Program-made: the position numbers and the translations under genes
Shown here: positions 31,356 to 41,317 of the stretch, in pieces
How the letters are laid out: each line of letters begins with the position of its first letter
Position numbering within the stretch: the stretch's first letter is position 1
Notes under the pieces: generated by a model
What the model saw: only the letters and a program-made list of their open reading frames with translations
Database searches by the model: none
Told to the model about the DNA's origin: nothing
Source: Coniochaeta sp. PMI_546
Taxonomy: Eukaryota; Ascomycota; Sordariomycetes; Coniochaetales; Coniochaetaceae
Direction of reading: 5' to 3'
NCBI GenBank assembly: GCA_021432605.1
Contig: MU271156.1
Span: 124,001-188,000, forward strand
Length of the DNA: 64,000 nt

Positions 31356-33476
31356 ATGGGCAAGGAGCGGAAATCAAAACGACAGCTTGTCAGGGACGAG
31401 AAGAGGAAGAAAAAGAGAGACACAGAACTGGCCGACGAAGAAACCAGGAGGGATACCAAGAAGCAGCGCTTGGAGACTTCGGACGCCGTCGACGGTGATG
31501 CCGAGTTTCTCCCTCATGACGGCGGCCACCACGGCCCAGGTGCCCCCGAGAAGGAGTTTTTCGGTATGCTAGCCGACGAGGAACAGGAGTACTTCCGCCA
31601 CGCCGACGAACTCCTGGAGTTGAACGACTTTCCTTCGAGCGACGACCGCGACATCTTCCTGCAAAACGTGTACAAAGAGGCAGAGGGCAAGGAGTTGAAG
31701 CTTGCGAGCAGTCAGTCATGCTCACGGCTGATGGAGAGGCTGATAATGCTCTCAAACACACTGCAAAAGAAGCAGATATTCGAGGCATTCGGCGGCCACT
31801 TCATCTCCTTGGTCACTCACCGATTTGCCAGCCACTGCGTTGAGAAGTTGTTCTTGCAGTCAGCGCCCGTCGTCACGGAGGAGATGTCAGACGGGGTACA
31901 AGATGAGGCTGCGGAGGCTGGTGATGAGGCAGAGAAGAAGCCCGTGCTGTCAATGGAGCAGTTGTTCCTTATGACGCTGGACGAGTTCGAAGAGCACCTT
32001 TCCTTCCTGCTCTCCGACAAGTACGCATCACATGCCCTGCGGGTAATTTTGGTCATTCTGTCTGGGAGACCACTCGACCAATTATCGACCAAATCACTAC
32101 TTCAGAGCAAGAACAAGGAGCATATCACAGTGCCCGGCGCATTTGCCGCAAGCAATGATCTTGCATCTCAGACAAGGACAGTTCCCGAGACCTTCACCTT
32201 GGCGATCAAGAAGATCATCGCAGACTCCACAGCAACACTGGACGACACAGCTCTGCGAGTTTTGACGAAACATCCGACTGGTAATCCTACTCTTCAGTTG
32301 CTTCTTGAGCTGGACATCCAACTCAATACGAAAGCAAAAGGTGTGAAGACGGACGCCGAGAAGGCAGAGGTCACGCTTCTGGATCGCTTAGTTCCCGGTG
32401 CGCCTGCATCTTTTAGCGATGCCAGCTCACCAGCTTCGGGTTTCGTCAACAGCATGCTGTATGATCCTATTGGCTCCCGACTACTCGAGACCCTCATCAC
32501 ACATTGTCCAGGCAGGATATTCAAGGGACTGCAGGCCAACTTTTTCGGACCCCGTATCCCGAGCCTCTTACGGAATGACATTGCCTCCTACCCGGCAATG
32601 AAAGTGCTCAGCCGACTAAACAAGGAGGATCTAGTCGAAGCTGTCCAAAAATCATTGGAGCACATTCCTCTATTCATCCAGAATGGCCGATTCAGCGTGA
32701 TAAAGACGATGATTGAGCGCTGTAATGTTCGGGAGGCGACCGACATGAACGACGAGATCGCAAAGGCTGTTGTTGCGGCCTATGGAGGAGACGTCAAGGC
32801 CCTCGTACCGAAACTTTGCGACCTAGACAACGAGCTTAACGAGGAGAAAAAGGGCTTCCAGCAGGATGCCAAAAACAAGTCCGCGCTGGTGTCTCATGGA
32901 TGTCAGCTTGCAGTTGCTATGCTGAGCATTCCGAAATCGGGACGCACATTTATTCAGACATCACTATCTGACCTCTCTGAAGATCAGCTGCTCAAGTTGG
33001 CGACCACCTCAAATGCCACAGCAAACGTTCTCACCGCTGCTCTATCGACACCGTCAGACAAGCCGGCCTTCCACAAAGTGCTTGTCGCACGCCTTACACC
33101 TCACGCTATCAAGCTTGCGACCGCTCAATACGGTTATACTATCCTCAACGCCATCGCGGCGGCCCCGACCAAGGGCGACGGCATTTCGGTCCCGTTCTTT
33201 GCAAAGCAAAACGTGGTTGCCGAGTTGGCGAACAAAGAGAGAGTGCTCCGCGACTCGTGGACAGGACGGAATGTGTGGCGGTCGTGGAAGGGTGACCTGT
33301 GGAATCACCGGAGGGCGGAATGGATCAGGTGGGCGAAGGAGGTAGATCCGGAGGAGACGAGAGGGTCGAAGATGCCACAACCGAAGCACGGCGGAACCTG
33401 GCAGAGGCAGTCGAAGACTAACAATGTCCCCCTTGGACAAAACAAGAGGAAGTTCGACTCGGCTGTGGATGCCTGA
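31356..33476 (+). CDS. NOP9: Nucleolar pumilio-repeat protein Nop9
   Basis: RNA-binding protein of the small-subunit processome, needed for 18S rRNA maturation and pre-40S assembly in the nucleolus. Single exon, 706 aa. The N terminus MGKERKSKRQLVRDEKRKKK is the usual basic nucleolar signal of this family. Pumilio-type repeats follow throughout, for example ELKLASSQSCSRLMERLIML, FISLVTHRFASHCVEKLFL, YASHALRVILVILSG, YDPIGSRLLETLITHCP and ISLV/LVSHGCQLAVAMLSIPKSG. The C terminus contains WTGRNVWRSWKGDLWNHRR, a well conserved Nop9 tail, and ends with a basic Lys/Arg patch. Length is normal for the family. An ATG at 31291 in another frame overlaps this start and could lower translation. Confidence 0.93.
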   Translation: MGKERKSKRQLVRDEKRKKKRDTELADEETRRDTKKQRLETSDAVDGDAEFLPHDGGHHGPGAPEKEFFGMLADEEQEYFRHADELLELNDFPSSDDRDIFLQNVYKEAEGKELKLASSQSCSRLMERLIMLSNTLQKKQIFEAFGGHFISLVTHRFASHCVEKLFLQSAPVVTEEMSDGVQDEAAEAGDEAEKKPVLSMEQLFLMTLDEFEEHLSFLLSDKYASHALRVILVILSGRPLDQLSTKSLLQSKNKEHITVPGAFAASNDLASQTRTVPETFTLAIKKIIADSTATLDDTALRVLTKHPTGNPTLQLLLELDIQLNTKAKGVKTDAEKAEVTLLDRLVPGAPASFSDASSPASGFVNSMLYDPIGSRLLETLITHCPGRIFKGLQANFFGPRIPSLLRNDIASYPAMKVLSRLNKEDLVEAVQKSLEHIPLFIQNGRFSVIKTMIERCNVREATDMNDEIAKAVVAAYGGDVKALVPKLCDLDNELNEEKKGFQQDAKNKSALVSHGCQLAVAMLSIPKSGRTFIQTSLSDLSEDQLLKLATTSNATANVLTAALSTPSDKPAFHKVLVARLTPHAIKLATAQYGYTILNAIAAAPTKGDGISVPFFAKQNVVAELANKERVLRDSWTGRNVWRSWKGDLWNHRRAEWIRWAKEVDPEETRGSKMPQPKHGGTWQRQSKTNNVPLGQNKRKFDSAVDA

Positions 33477-34696
33477 GACGCCATGATATGATGATACCCC
33501 TCGGAATAGAAAAGTGCAACCAGCTCATCGCCCACCGAACTACGTGCGATTCGTGATGTGAAATGCAACAGGGCTGTCCGCGCCGTATCGACTGAATTCT
33601 CTCCTTACTTTGAGTACTAATCCCTACTCGATATACCGACTGTACGCTCCGTGATATATCAGGTATGCAGGTCTCCAATCTCGTGGATTGATTATATGCA
33701 AAGCTGACCACAAACTTCAGGCTTGTGACTTGCCTTTCCTGCGTTGGGACAGAGACTTCACGCTATGCTCACAGTGCTTCTTATGGAAACCACTAAAACA
33801 TAAACAACTCTTCCCTTCCATTGGTAACCACTTACCCTTTGATGGCTTAAAAGATCTCCCATTGGACAACACATGTCAAAGCCTGGTCGACTCCCCTGAC
33901 TGAATAGGGGTTATCACGACTTTGGGCCTAGGGTATTTGATACAGCGCTACTGAACACTGTTCTGGACACGATAGTCTTTCACTGAGGGACAGCCTGTCA
34001 CCGCCGTTGCCCTGCCGTGACTCCGGCCCTTGCCCTATCTTTGTGTGCCTCCGCGCCCGACCTCGCCGGCGCCGAGCCGGTCTGTGCTCCGGTGGATTCG
34101 CAGGTTCCTCCCCGGCCTTCTTGTCGCGGCCTGAGCACCTCGCAATATTTCGCAGGTTCCTCCAGGTCTTCACGCCCCCTCCCCCCCCCGCTTGTTTTCT
34201 TCGTGACGTTGTGCCTCAGAAGCCTTCCACAATACTCTCACTGTCGTGGTCACCTGCGTGTTTTGCCCCTCGCTTCCTTTTTCCTTTCCTCTTTCTCCGT
34301 CTCCTGCCTCCCACTCCCACTCTATTTCATCTCACAACAAGTTCAAACCACCAGTTTTTGAACCCTCAGTCTTTCCTTCAACAGTCCTCTACCATCCTTC
34401 CTCCGTTTTTATCTCATCATAAGTTCAAACCACCAGTCTTTGAACCCTCAGTCTTGCCTTCATCAGTTCTCTACCATCCCTCCTCCATTTCTATCTCACC
34501 ACAAGTTCAAACCACCAGTTTTCGGACCCTCAGTCTTGCCTTCGACAGTTCTCAACTCAATATCGAAACTGTTGGTCGTCATTCCTCACTTCTTCGATTC
34601 AAAGCCAACAGTCTGGAAGTAAGCAGTTCTCAGGACATTGGTCTTCGTCCTATCACAACCTTGATTTCTACTCTTCGAGTCCAGACCACCGCCATC
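33477..34696. other. Intergenic and leader with 82-bp tandem repeat
   Basis: About 1.2 kb between NOP9 and the orphan gene. It is C/T-rich from about 34000, includes a C9 run near 34182, and carries the 82-bp repeat. An open frame runs into the gene from 34007, but the repeats are read in three different frames, so I treat it as untranslated leader. Confidence 0.55.
34339..34556 (+). repeat. 82-bp tandem repeat, about 2.6 copies
   Basis: Units begin with AAGTTCAAACCACCAGT at 34339, 34421 and 34503, exactly 82 bp apart. Each continues through GGACCCTCAGTCTT-like and CTTCNNCAGT-CTC sequence with few differences; the third copy breaks off near 34556. Because 82 is not a multiple of three, the unit is not a protein repeat. 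It lies in the presumed 5' leader of the next gene, ending about 140 bp before the ATG. Confidence 0.85.
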
Positions 34697-35731
34697 ATGA
34701 GTGACGGACAATTGCAGAACGACGAGTCTGTCGCCCATCTCGAGTCCGAGGTAGAATACATGTTCGGCGTCCAGAAGCATACGATGGCTGCTCAGGACGC
34801 CCACTGGCTAAAGGACTTGCCTTTCCGTGACCATTTCACACGGTTCGCTCCAACAGAACCAGCTTCCCGGGTCGAGACAACAGACAAGCACGCAGAGAAG
34901 AAAGTCAAACGAAGGCGTGAACCTCACTTGCCAATTTATCTCAACGTTGTCGAACACACCCGCCACCCGGACGGCACCGTGACCACCGAGGAGTGTACCC
35001 CAAAGCGTCCTTCTCCCCATTGTCGCTGCCATTCCTGTGTGGGCGCCCGATTTCAAGTCTTCTATCTTGACCTTGTCGTGGGGGCAATGCAGTTCCACTT
35101 CGAAAACTGCATGACACATGGTACGCCATGCAACATCTTGTGTCCTGGCCAACCAACATCGTTCCTCGGGCCAGCTTCACTCACTCTTGATCACCTCGAG
35201 CTCGCCGAACAGCTAGGCGGGAACGTCAACGCCGTGCTGACTGGAGTCGGCTTCGAAGCGGAGTATCGACCACCTCAGTGCAAGGGAAGCACATCCGCAG
35301 ACGGAGTCAAGGACTTGTTCTCCATGCTCGAGAGCTACAAGAGGAACCTACACGGGCCTCTCTGCACCGTGTCCACGCCTTGCAGAACGTGGTGCTTCAA
35401 GCGGGCCGACCAGCTCACACCAGACGAGATCAAGGATGCGAAGGAGAAGTTCCCCGAGTGGCAGCGCCGGATGCTCGCCAGCGAGGGCATGGCTCTTGCG
35501 ATCCACAACAACATGGTCGCCAAGAAGCAGAAGAAGGCCGACGAGAAGAAGCGCAAGAAGAAGATGTCGGCACTCAGCAAGGCCCAAAACCAGTGGAGCG
35601 AGGCGCCATTCGAGCTGGCGGCCTTCCTGGGAGTGTACCCGCGCTTCCACAAACCAACTTGTTGCCGCGAGTACCCGTGCGTCTCTCTGTGCGTCTGTTT
35701 TCCGGAGGAGGCAGCAGCAAAGGCTGTCTAA
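34697..35731 (+). CDS. Orphan protein with Cys/His clusters, function unknown
   Basis: 344-aa protein that I do not recognise. The start at 34697 (context GCCATCATGAGT) is preferred over upstream in-frame codons because the preceding sequence is a frame-shifting tandem repeat. Visible parts: a charged N terminus; a basic KKVKRRREP stretch; a Cys/His segment at about residues 110-155 (HCRCHSC, then CMTHGTPCNILCPG) that could bind zinc; a second group (CTVSTPCRTWC); a long Lys-rich stretch (KKQKKADEKKRKKK) that may be a nuclear signal; and a Cys-rich end (KPTCCREYPCVSLCVCF). There is no signal peptide. It may be lineage-specific. Confidence 0.65.
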   Translation: MSDGQLQNDESVAHLESEVEYMFGVQKHTMAAQDAHWLKDLPFRDHFTRFAPTEPASRVETTDKHAEKKVKRRREPHLPIYLNVVEHTRHPDGTVTTEECTPKRPSPHCRCHSCVGARFQVFYLDLVVGAMQFHFENCMTHGTPCNILCPGQPTSFLGPASLTLDHLELAEQLGGNVNAVLTGVGFEAEYRPPQCKGSTSADGVKDLFSMLESYKRNLHGPLCTVSTPCRTWCFKRADQLTPDEIKDAKEKFPEWQRRMLASEGMALAIHNNMVAKKQKKADEKKRKKKMSALSKAQNQWSEAPFELAAFLGVYPRFHKPTCCREYPCVSLCVCFPEEAAAKAV

Positions 35732-38700
35732 CTGAGAACCACATGATCCGCCCTTTTTTTTTCTGTCTTCGACTTCATCCCACCAGCTCTCGAAGACATG
35801 CAGGACCTGCCGCCCAGCTTTTACCGTCTGCTTTTCTTGCTTTTTATGTTGCCGGTCATGCCAGTTTTCTCCTTGACCATGTCGGTCACCACAGTGGGCA
35901 CATGTCAGCCGCACATTACGTTATGCTTTTGAGTCGGGGTTTGCATCATTGGTTGTTTTATAAGGGTGCTTTCGTTGTGTTTCCAGGGTCGCAGTTGGTC
36001 TTCATTCGGTGGTTTGTTGGACGCTGACGCACTTCTCGGTGTCGATGTGCCGCCTCTTGCTGTCAGGGAAATAGGTCGGATGGGGCTACTTGCTTTACTA
36101 GGTAGTGAAGCAATGGACTAATTCCCCTCCACCCCGGTGGCTCTCCGGAACCCCGTGTTGTTGTTGTCTCGTTACTGACGTGCACAGAACAGTTGTACTG
36201 CTAACCACTAACACAGAGCCTGACTTGGTCAGGATATCAGGCCTGCTCCTGCCGGAAACCAAGATAGGTAAGTTACCTCACTCGAGTCTTCCCAGCAATT
36301 TCAACGCCTGCTAACATTGTCGCTGTAGAAGTTGAGCAAAGGCAACTACCTCACATTCCTTGCCGCACGTATCGGTTGCTGCTTGATCCCCAATGAAGGT
36401 TGCTGAGGGGTATAAGCCGAGCAGGGAAAGTGTAGTCGCCTGAGGAACCGGCTTCCCTAACCGGACAGGGCTTGGAACCCCCTCGCGATGCCACAAGATG
36501 CCACAACAATCCGCCTCTCGGTCATCCAACATGTCTTCCGTTGTTGACGAGTGGCTGGCGCTGCCTCGACTGCCACGAAAGCGAATTCCTCACCAACGCA
36601 AGTGCCCGAACCTGCTGGATTGTGGGAAGTTAAAGGCATCAAGACGACAAGTCTTCCACACCCAGAGGTCGAGAATGGGCGACCAACACGACATCAACAC
36701 TTTTGAGTCGGCAATCACCATTCAAACATAAACGTTCATGGGCCTCACGCCACTGTCGACCGGAAACGAATACGCCCAACGACAACGAAGCGACACCATC
36801 TCGCTGGACATCGCCTAGGCCGACAAAGTTTCGGAACATGTCTCACGCAGCCTGGCCTTGGGCCTACCACCACGACCGAAAACCACAACCCATGTTGCAC
36901 CTGCCGTGCGTGAGGAACACGTGCAGAACACAAGTCGACCACGAGAAAGATTCTTGCGGCAATTGCAAGCACTTCTGCAGTCAAATGCACCAGTTAGACA
37001 TTTCACCGGATCAGCCCCATCGACAAAAGCCGGCCCCAATCCGTCGAGCAGCCGCAACACACCGACATGCACAAATCCCAACCTCGGTATCACCCCATAC
37101 GCCATTGTCATGGGCAATGACTTGATCAAACGACTTAAGCCGTGGGGTCTGGCTGCTGTGCTATCCTTAGCAAAGGCTTCACCGCCGACCTGGAAGCACC
37201 ATCGTTTACCGTCTGGAACGAGGCGGCGCACGCTTGCCTTGTCCAGGTAGCGTTCGTCGGGGGTAACGTCTGTGGCCGAGGCAAGCTTGGACTGGAGGAA
37301 GACTGCTTCTGGACTCGGAGTCCACCAAAGAGCGTGGCGACGGTCCACCGGATCGAAGAGTGAAGAATGCCCCAAACTCAAACGCTAGGTACGCATAAGC
37401 TTATGAGTTATCTCCCTTACCAACTTCTTTTTGAAAATGAAACTAACCATTTGGACCATCAGGGCCATGTTTTTGGAGGTCTTCTTTTCATGTTGGATGG
37501 ACAAGGGACTCGGAAAATTGTTCAAGGTTATGTCGACTTTTGGGTCGTCCTCGGTGGTTGCCAACTGCCACTGGGGACACCAAGATAGATCCTCGTCGAT
37601 TATCTTGACAAACCACGCCGGGGGGGGGTCTGCGCCGTCTCTTCTCTCCTCCGAGGCGGTGCTTCCTGTGCCGTGCCCCTTCGGCGTGGGGTATCTACGC
37701 CGGGATGCCTCAAGATTATCTTGACAAACCACGCCGGGGGGGTCTGCGCCGTCTCTTTCCTCTTCTGAGGCGGTGCTTCGTCTGGCTCCTGGGGTGTGGG
37801 GTATCTGCGCCTTGATGTCGGGTTGATTATCTTGGCAAACCACGGTCGTTGGCGGGCCGCCCCCCTTCAAGACCGCGAGGCTCTCTGCTTTCGGGCTCCC
37901 GTCACCGCACGAGGGGACCGTGGAATTCTCGCGTTAGAGGGCCGGTGATTTGGTGGTTGGAGACGGCGTCTCGCCTGCCGGGATTAGGTTATCTTGACAA
38001 ACCATGGGTGGGCTCGGCCGGCCGGGCTCAGGTTATCTTGACAAACCATGGGTGGCTCGGCCGGTCGGGGCTTTGATTATCTTGGCAAACCATGTGCGGT
38101 TCGGCTGCCGTCCCTCACCAGGCGGTGAACCGTGGCGCTCTTTTGGTGGTGAAGGGAGGGTGAAGGAAGGGGATATGGGCCGGATGGAAAGTCACACCCA
38201 CCACGACGAGTGGCAGGAGATCCTGTAATATCTTGGGGAAGGGGGGCTGGAGTTTAGAGTACAGCAGCATAGACGAAACAAGCAGCTGAGGGATATTATG
38301 ACTCGCATCCGTTGTGACCATATAATATGACCTGACTGTCAGGACCGGATTACAACCACTACAACTGCAGTTTGCAAGTCACAACAGACACCGACCACCG
38401 CACACGGCCGATCTCTGCAATGTGGTGGGACAAACTGATTGTAACGGATGCGACCACCGCCAGTGCATAGCTGAGTGATGATGTCGAAAGCATGCTGCCG
38501 GCGGGCCTTGTAGATTGATGTACATACGGAGAAAGCGGGCTACACCTGTGCGATATGTCGAACGTCTAAAACACAACCGTGATTCTGGTAGGTGGGATAT
38601 GTTGCGCAATTAGAGGTACATCTATTGTCGTGTTGTTGCTACATGGGGACCACCCATTCCGTGGATAGACGTCGTGTCTCCGGGCTCCACAGCTGCCGGT

Positions 38701-38970
38701 GCCAACTCCGTCTCCGTGTCCCACTTTCGGCCGGACAGGTTTGACCCACCTACTCCCGTTATGCACGGACCATGCATAAGTCAACTCCAGCAGTGTCGCG
38801 ACAATTCACAAAGTTTACATTTGACCAACCGGGTTGCCGTTGTAAATAAACCGCACCCCCTTCCTCTCAGCAAACAACCACCACCAAAAAGCATCCAATT
38901 CCCACCCCCAACTCCGAGAAAAACCCCCATTTCTCCCAGATAACCCTCCCCCGCAATCGCAACACCAAAA
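35732..38970. other. Gene-poor region with repeats
   Basis: About 3.2 kb with no gene that I can support. Sequence at 36490-37380 is open on both strands (a 188-codon frame on minus and a 130-codon frame on plus at 36815-37381), but neither translation is recognisable. The spaced motif array at 37600-38094 lies inside this region. The last 250 bases form the MIS14 leader. Confidence 0.5.
37600..38094 (+). repeat. Six copies of an 18-nt motif with variable spacing
   Basis: The motif TTATCTTGACAAACCAYG (or TTGGCAAACC) begins at 37600, 37716, 37827, 37989, 38033 and 38077. Units one and two (116 and 111 bp) are similar along their whole length, sharing a G-run, GTCTGCGCCGTCTCT, GAGGCGGTGCTTC and GGGGTATCT-CGCC. 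The last two full units are 44 bp each and GGCTCGGCCGG-rich. Spacers are G/C-rich while the motif is A/T-rich. Not a CRISPR array: repeat length, spacing and host are wrong. Confidence 0.85.
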
Positions 38971-39765
38971 ATGGACACCTCGACAGCCCACCGCAAGATC
39001 GAGCTCCAATCAGCCGAGGACTTCAGCTACCTGATCGCCAACGTCCGACGCGCCGCAGCCGAGCACATCAACGCGGCCTTCCCGCCCGTCGAGCCCTCCT
39101 CCTCCTCCTCCTCCTCCGCGGCCCAAGCCGGCGGCGACGACGAGCTGCGCGTCCAGATCGAGACCCTGGTCGACGAGTACATCACGCGGACATTCACCCT
39201 GGCCGCCCCGAACCTCACCATCAACGGCCTGCCGGTCCGGGACCCGGGTCCGTTCCTGTCCGGGGGGAATGGTGGTGGTGCGGAGGGCAAGGCGGCCGAC
39301 CAGCCGGAGGAGCAGCACGAGCCGTTTGATGGTCGGAAGAGAGACAGGGTCGAGGACTTGAGTCGGCAGGAGGAGGATCTGCTTCGGGATATTGCTGCGC
39401 TGAAGAGGAAGGTCCCCGGGGCGGCGGCGGCGGGTTGGGCGGAGAGGGTGAGAAGTGGGATTGTGGAGGACGAGAAGATTTTGCAACAGAGGAGGGAGGA
39501 GCTGGTCAGGCTGGTTGGGGAGGGGGGTTGGGACGAGGAAAACAGGGCGAGAGGGAGGAGGAGCGCGGTTCCTGGAGGAGAGGAGGGGAAGAGCAGGAGT
39601 GGAGTGTTGGGCGACTTCAAGACGCTCGAGCGACAGGAGGCTGTCGAGCGCACTTTTGGCGGTGCAGTTGAGATGCTGGGACGGTTGAAGGGGGATATGC
39701 CTGCCACGGTGGCGAAGATGGAGAGGGCCCGTGTTGCTGGGGAGTATGTCGTTACCGAGAGGTAG
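38971..39765 (+). CDS. MIS14: Kinetochore protein Mis14/Nsl1 (MIND complex)
   Basis: Subunit of the Mis12/MIND complex, which links inner kinetochore chromatin to the Ndc80 complex. Single exon, 264 aa. The N terminus matches the Mis14 family: RKIELQSAEDFSYLIANVRR followed by AAAEHINAAFPP, a short poly-Ser insert, then VQIETLVDEYITRTFTLAAP and NLTINGLPV. The C-terminal half is predicted coiled coil with many Glu/Arg (DLSRQEEDLLRDIAALKRKV; ILQQRREELVRLV) and a conserved-looking tail (LERQEAVERTFGGAVEMLGR). Length suits filamentous fungal Mis14. With Spc34 near the left edge, this is the second kinetochore gene in the window; they are 35 kb apart and not linked functionally by position. Confidence 0.9.
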   Translation: MDTSTAHRKIELQSAEDFSYLIANVRRAAAEHINAAFPPVEPSSSSSSSAAQAGGDDELRVQIETLVDEYITRTFTLAAPNLTINGLPVRDPGPFLSGGNGGGAEGKAADQPEEQHEPFDGRKRDRVEDLSRQEEDLLRDIAALKRKVPGAAAAGWAERVRSGIVEDEKILQQRREELVRLVGEGGWDEENRARGRRSAVPGGEEGKSRSGVLGDFKTLERQEAVERTFGGAVEMLGRLKGDMPATVAKMERARVAGEYVVTER

Positions 39766-40140
39766 AGCATGTGTTTGATGGGTGTGCATACGTATTATTG
39801 GCGTTGTGGTCAATTGGGCATTAGCTCAGGATTCGGATAGGGTTTACTTAGCGTTTATGACGGGTTTACGATGGAAGGACATGGTATGGATCTGGGCTCG
39901 GTTTCTGTATCATTTGCTGGTCATTGCAGCGGAGCTTCTCAGACAGGGCAGGATCTCACTTCCAAGAGCGGTACTGATAGGGAATGTTACGTCTAATAGT
40001 GCCCGACAAAACTATTTGCTGAACGACACGGGGTTGACCCCCAAGAGTTGAATAGGGCTCGAAGGGAAATGTGTATTTTGACTATCCGTGACCCTGAACC
40101 GCCTCACCTCTGACTGCTAGTTCCAGAAAGACGAACGCGT
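39766..40140. other. Short intergenic region between convergent MIS14 and SEC14
   Basis: About 375 bp of 3' flanking sequence for both genes. Nothing else seen. Confidence 0.5.
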
Positions 40141-41317
40141 CTACTGCGCAGCGGTGACCGTCGTCCCAGCAGCAGCAGTAGTCAACTCCGCCTCAGCATT
40201 GGCAACAGCAGCCACATCATCCGCACCACCCTCAACCGTCTTCCCACCCTCATTCTTGATCGTCGCGTCGGCAGCGGGCTCCTTCTTCGCCCACTTGGGG
40301 GGCCGAGCCCACTCCGGCTCCTTCCACGGGCCCATATCGCTGAACTGACAGCCGCCCTCGCACTGACACGTGCCGCCGAACTCGACCGGCAGGTTCTCCG
40401 CCGGCACCTGCGCAAGCAGCTCCTTCTTGTAGCCCGAACCAAGGATGTGGATCTTCTGCACCGTCACCGGGTCGAGCCATCCCTTGATGATGCTCCAGAC
40501 CCCGCTGAAGCCCCAGGGCGCGTTGATGACGTACAGCCTCCCGAGCCTCTCGGGGTAGTAGTTTTGCGACAGGCCCGAGGCGCTGCGCACGTAGCTGTAC
40601 ACCTGGCTGGCCTTGCTGATGCCGACGCCCTTGAGGTCCATGATGGTGCAGCACGTCTCCAGCAAGTGGCCGGCCTTGCGGCTGCAGGCGGGCAGGCGCG
40701 GGTCGGCGACGCGCTCGTATTCCACCGCGAGGTTGGTCAGCATGCGTTCTTGCGTGGTGATGCTGTACATGGCTGTCAGGTCGATGTTGCCGAGCTGCTC
40801 GATGTAGACTGGGCGGCCGTCCTGTGCAAGACGTGTGTCAGTCAGCGAATGAAGGAGGACTGGGGATCCCAGGAGAAACGGGGAAACGGACCTTGTCCGT
40901 CTTATGGTAGTATTGCGGGTAGTACTTGAACATCTGCTCCTTCTCGGGGTAGTCCCAGTTGGGCAGGATGTCGTCCAAATTGGTCTCTTTCCGCCAGTTC
41001 TCGCAGTCGATGAACATCTTCTTGGACAGGTTGACGTCGAACTTGCGGGCACGGAGGAAGCGTAGCTGAAGAGGTCATGTTAGCATCGCACCCCATATCA
41101 TTTTCCTGTCTGAGGATGTGGACTCTACCAGTGTCAGGGTATCCAACCGCTGGGTATAGCCCTCCGCTTCCAGCATCAGCCGCAGCTGGTGGACCTGAGC
41201 CTGTTGCGCCGCCGTCAGATGGCCGGGGAAGCCGGGCCTGACCTCGGCCGTTGTCGTTGGGTAGTCGTAGTCATCGTATTTTGGGTCGAGCTCCATCGAG
41301 AGATTTTCTGCCGCCAT
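40141..41317 (-). CDS. SEC14: Sec14 phosphatidylinositol/phosphatidylcholine transfer protein
   Basis: CRAL-TRIO lipid transfer protein that couples PI and PC metabolism to Golgi secretion. Three exons (41317-41129, 41065-40892, 40821-40141) give 347 aa. The N-terminal CRAL-TRIO-N helix segment includes [20 protein letters not shown] and, across intron 1, [16 protein letters not shown]. The lipid-binding domain begins after intron 2, where splicing joins KTDK to [11 protein letters not shown]. It continues through [37 protein letters not shown] and [20 protein letters not shown], ending with [20 protein letters not shown] variable acidic/Ala-rich tail of about 60 residues follows. Start chosen at [20 protein letters not shown], matching the short acidic N terminus of fungal Sec14. 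Confidence 0.94.

Noticed and set aside
34007-34696. In-frame extension of the orphan protein upstream of 34697
   Set aside because: The extension crosses the 82-bp repeat in three different frames and has low-complexity C/T-rich codons, so it is more likely leader.
36703-37125. Plus-strand 140-codon frame with Cys/His residues as a zinc-finger gene
   Set aside because: The Cys/His spacing matches no finger, the minus strand is equally open, and no splice context supports it; kept only as a finding.
37600-38094. CRISPR-like array
   Set aside because: Eukaryotic context, 18-nt motif, irregular spacing and homologous spacers do not fit CRISPR.
39010-39813. Two long minus-strand frames over the Mis14 gene
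   Set aside because: Shadows; Mis14 family motifs are on plus.
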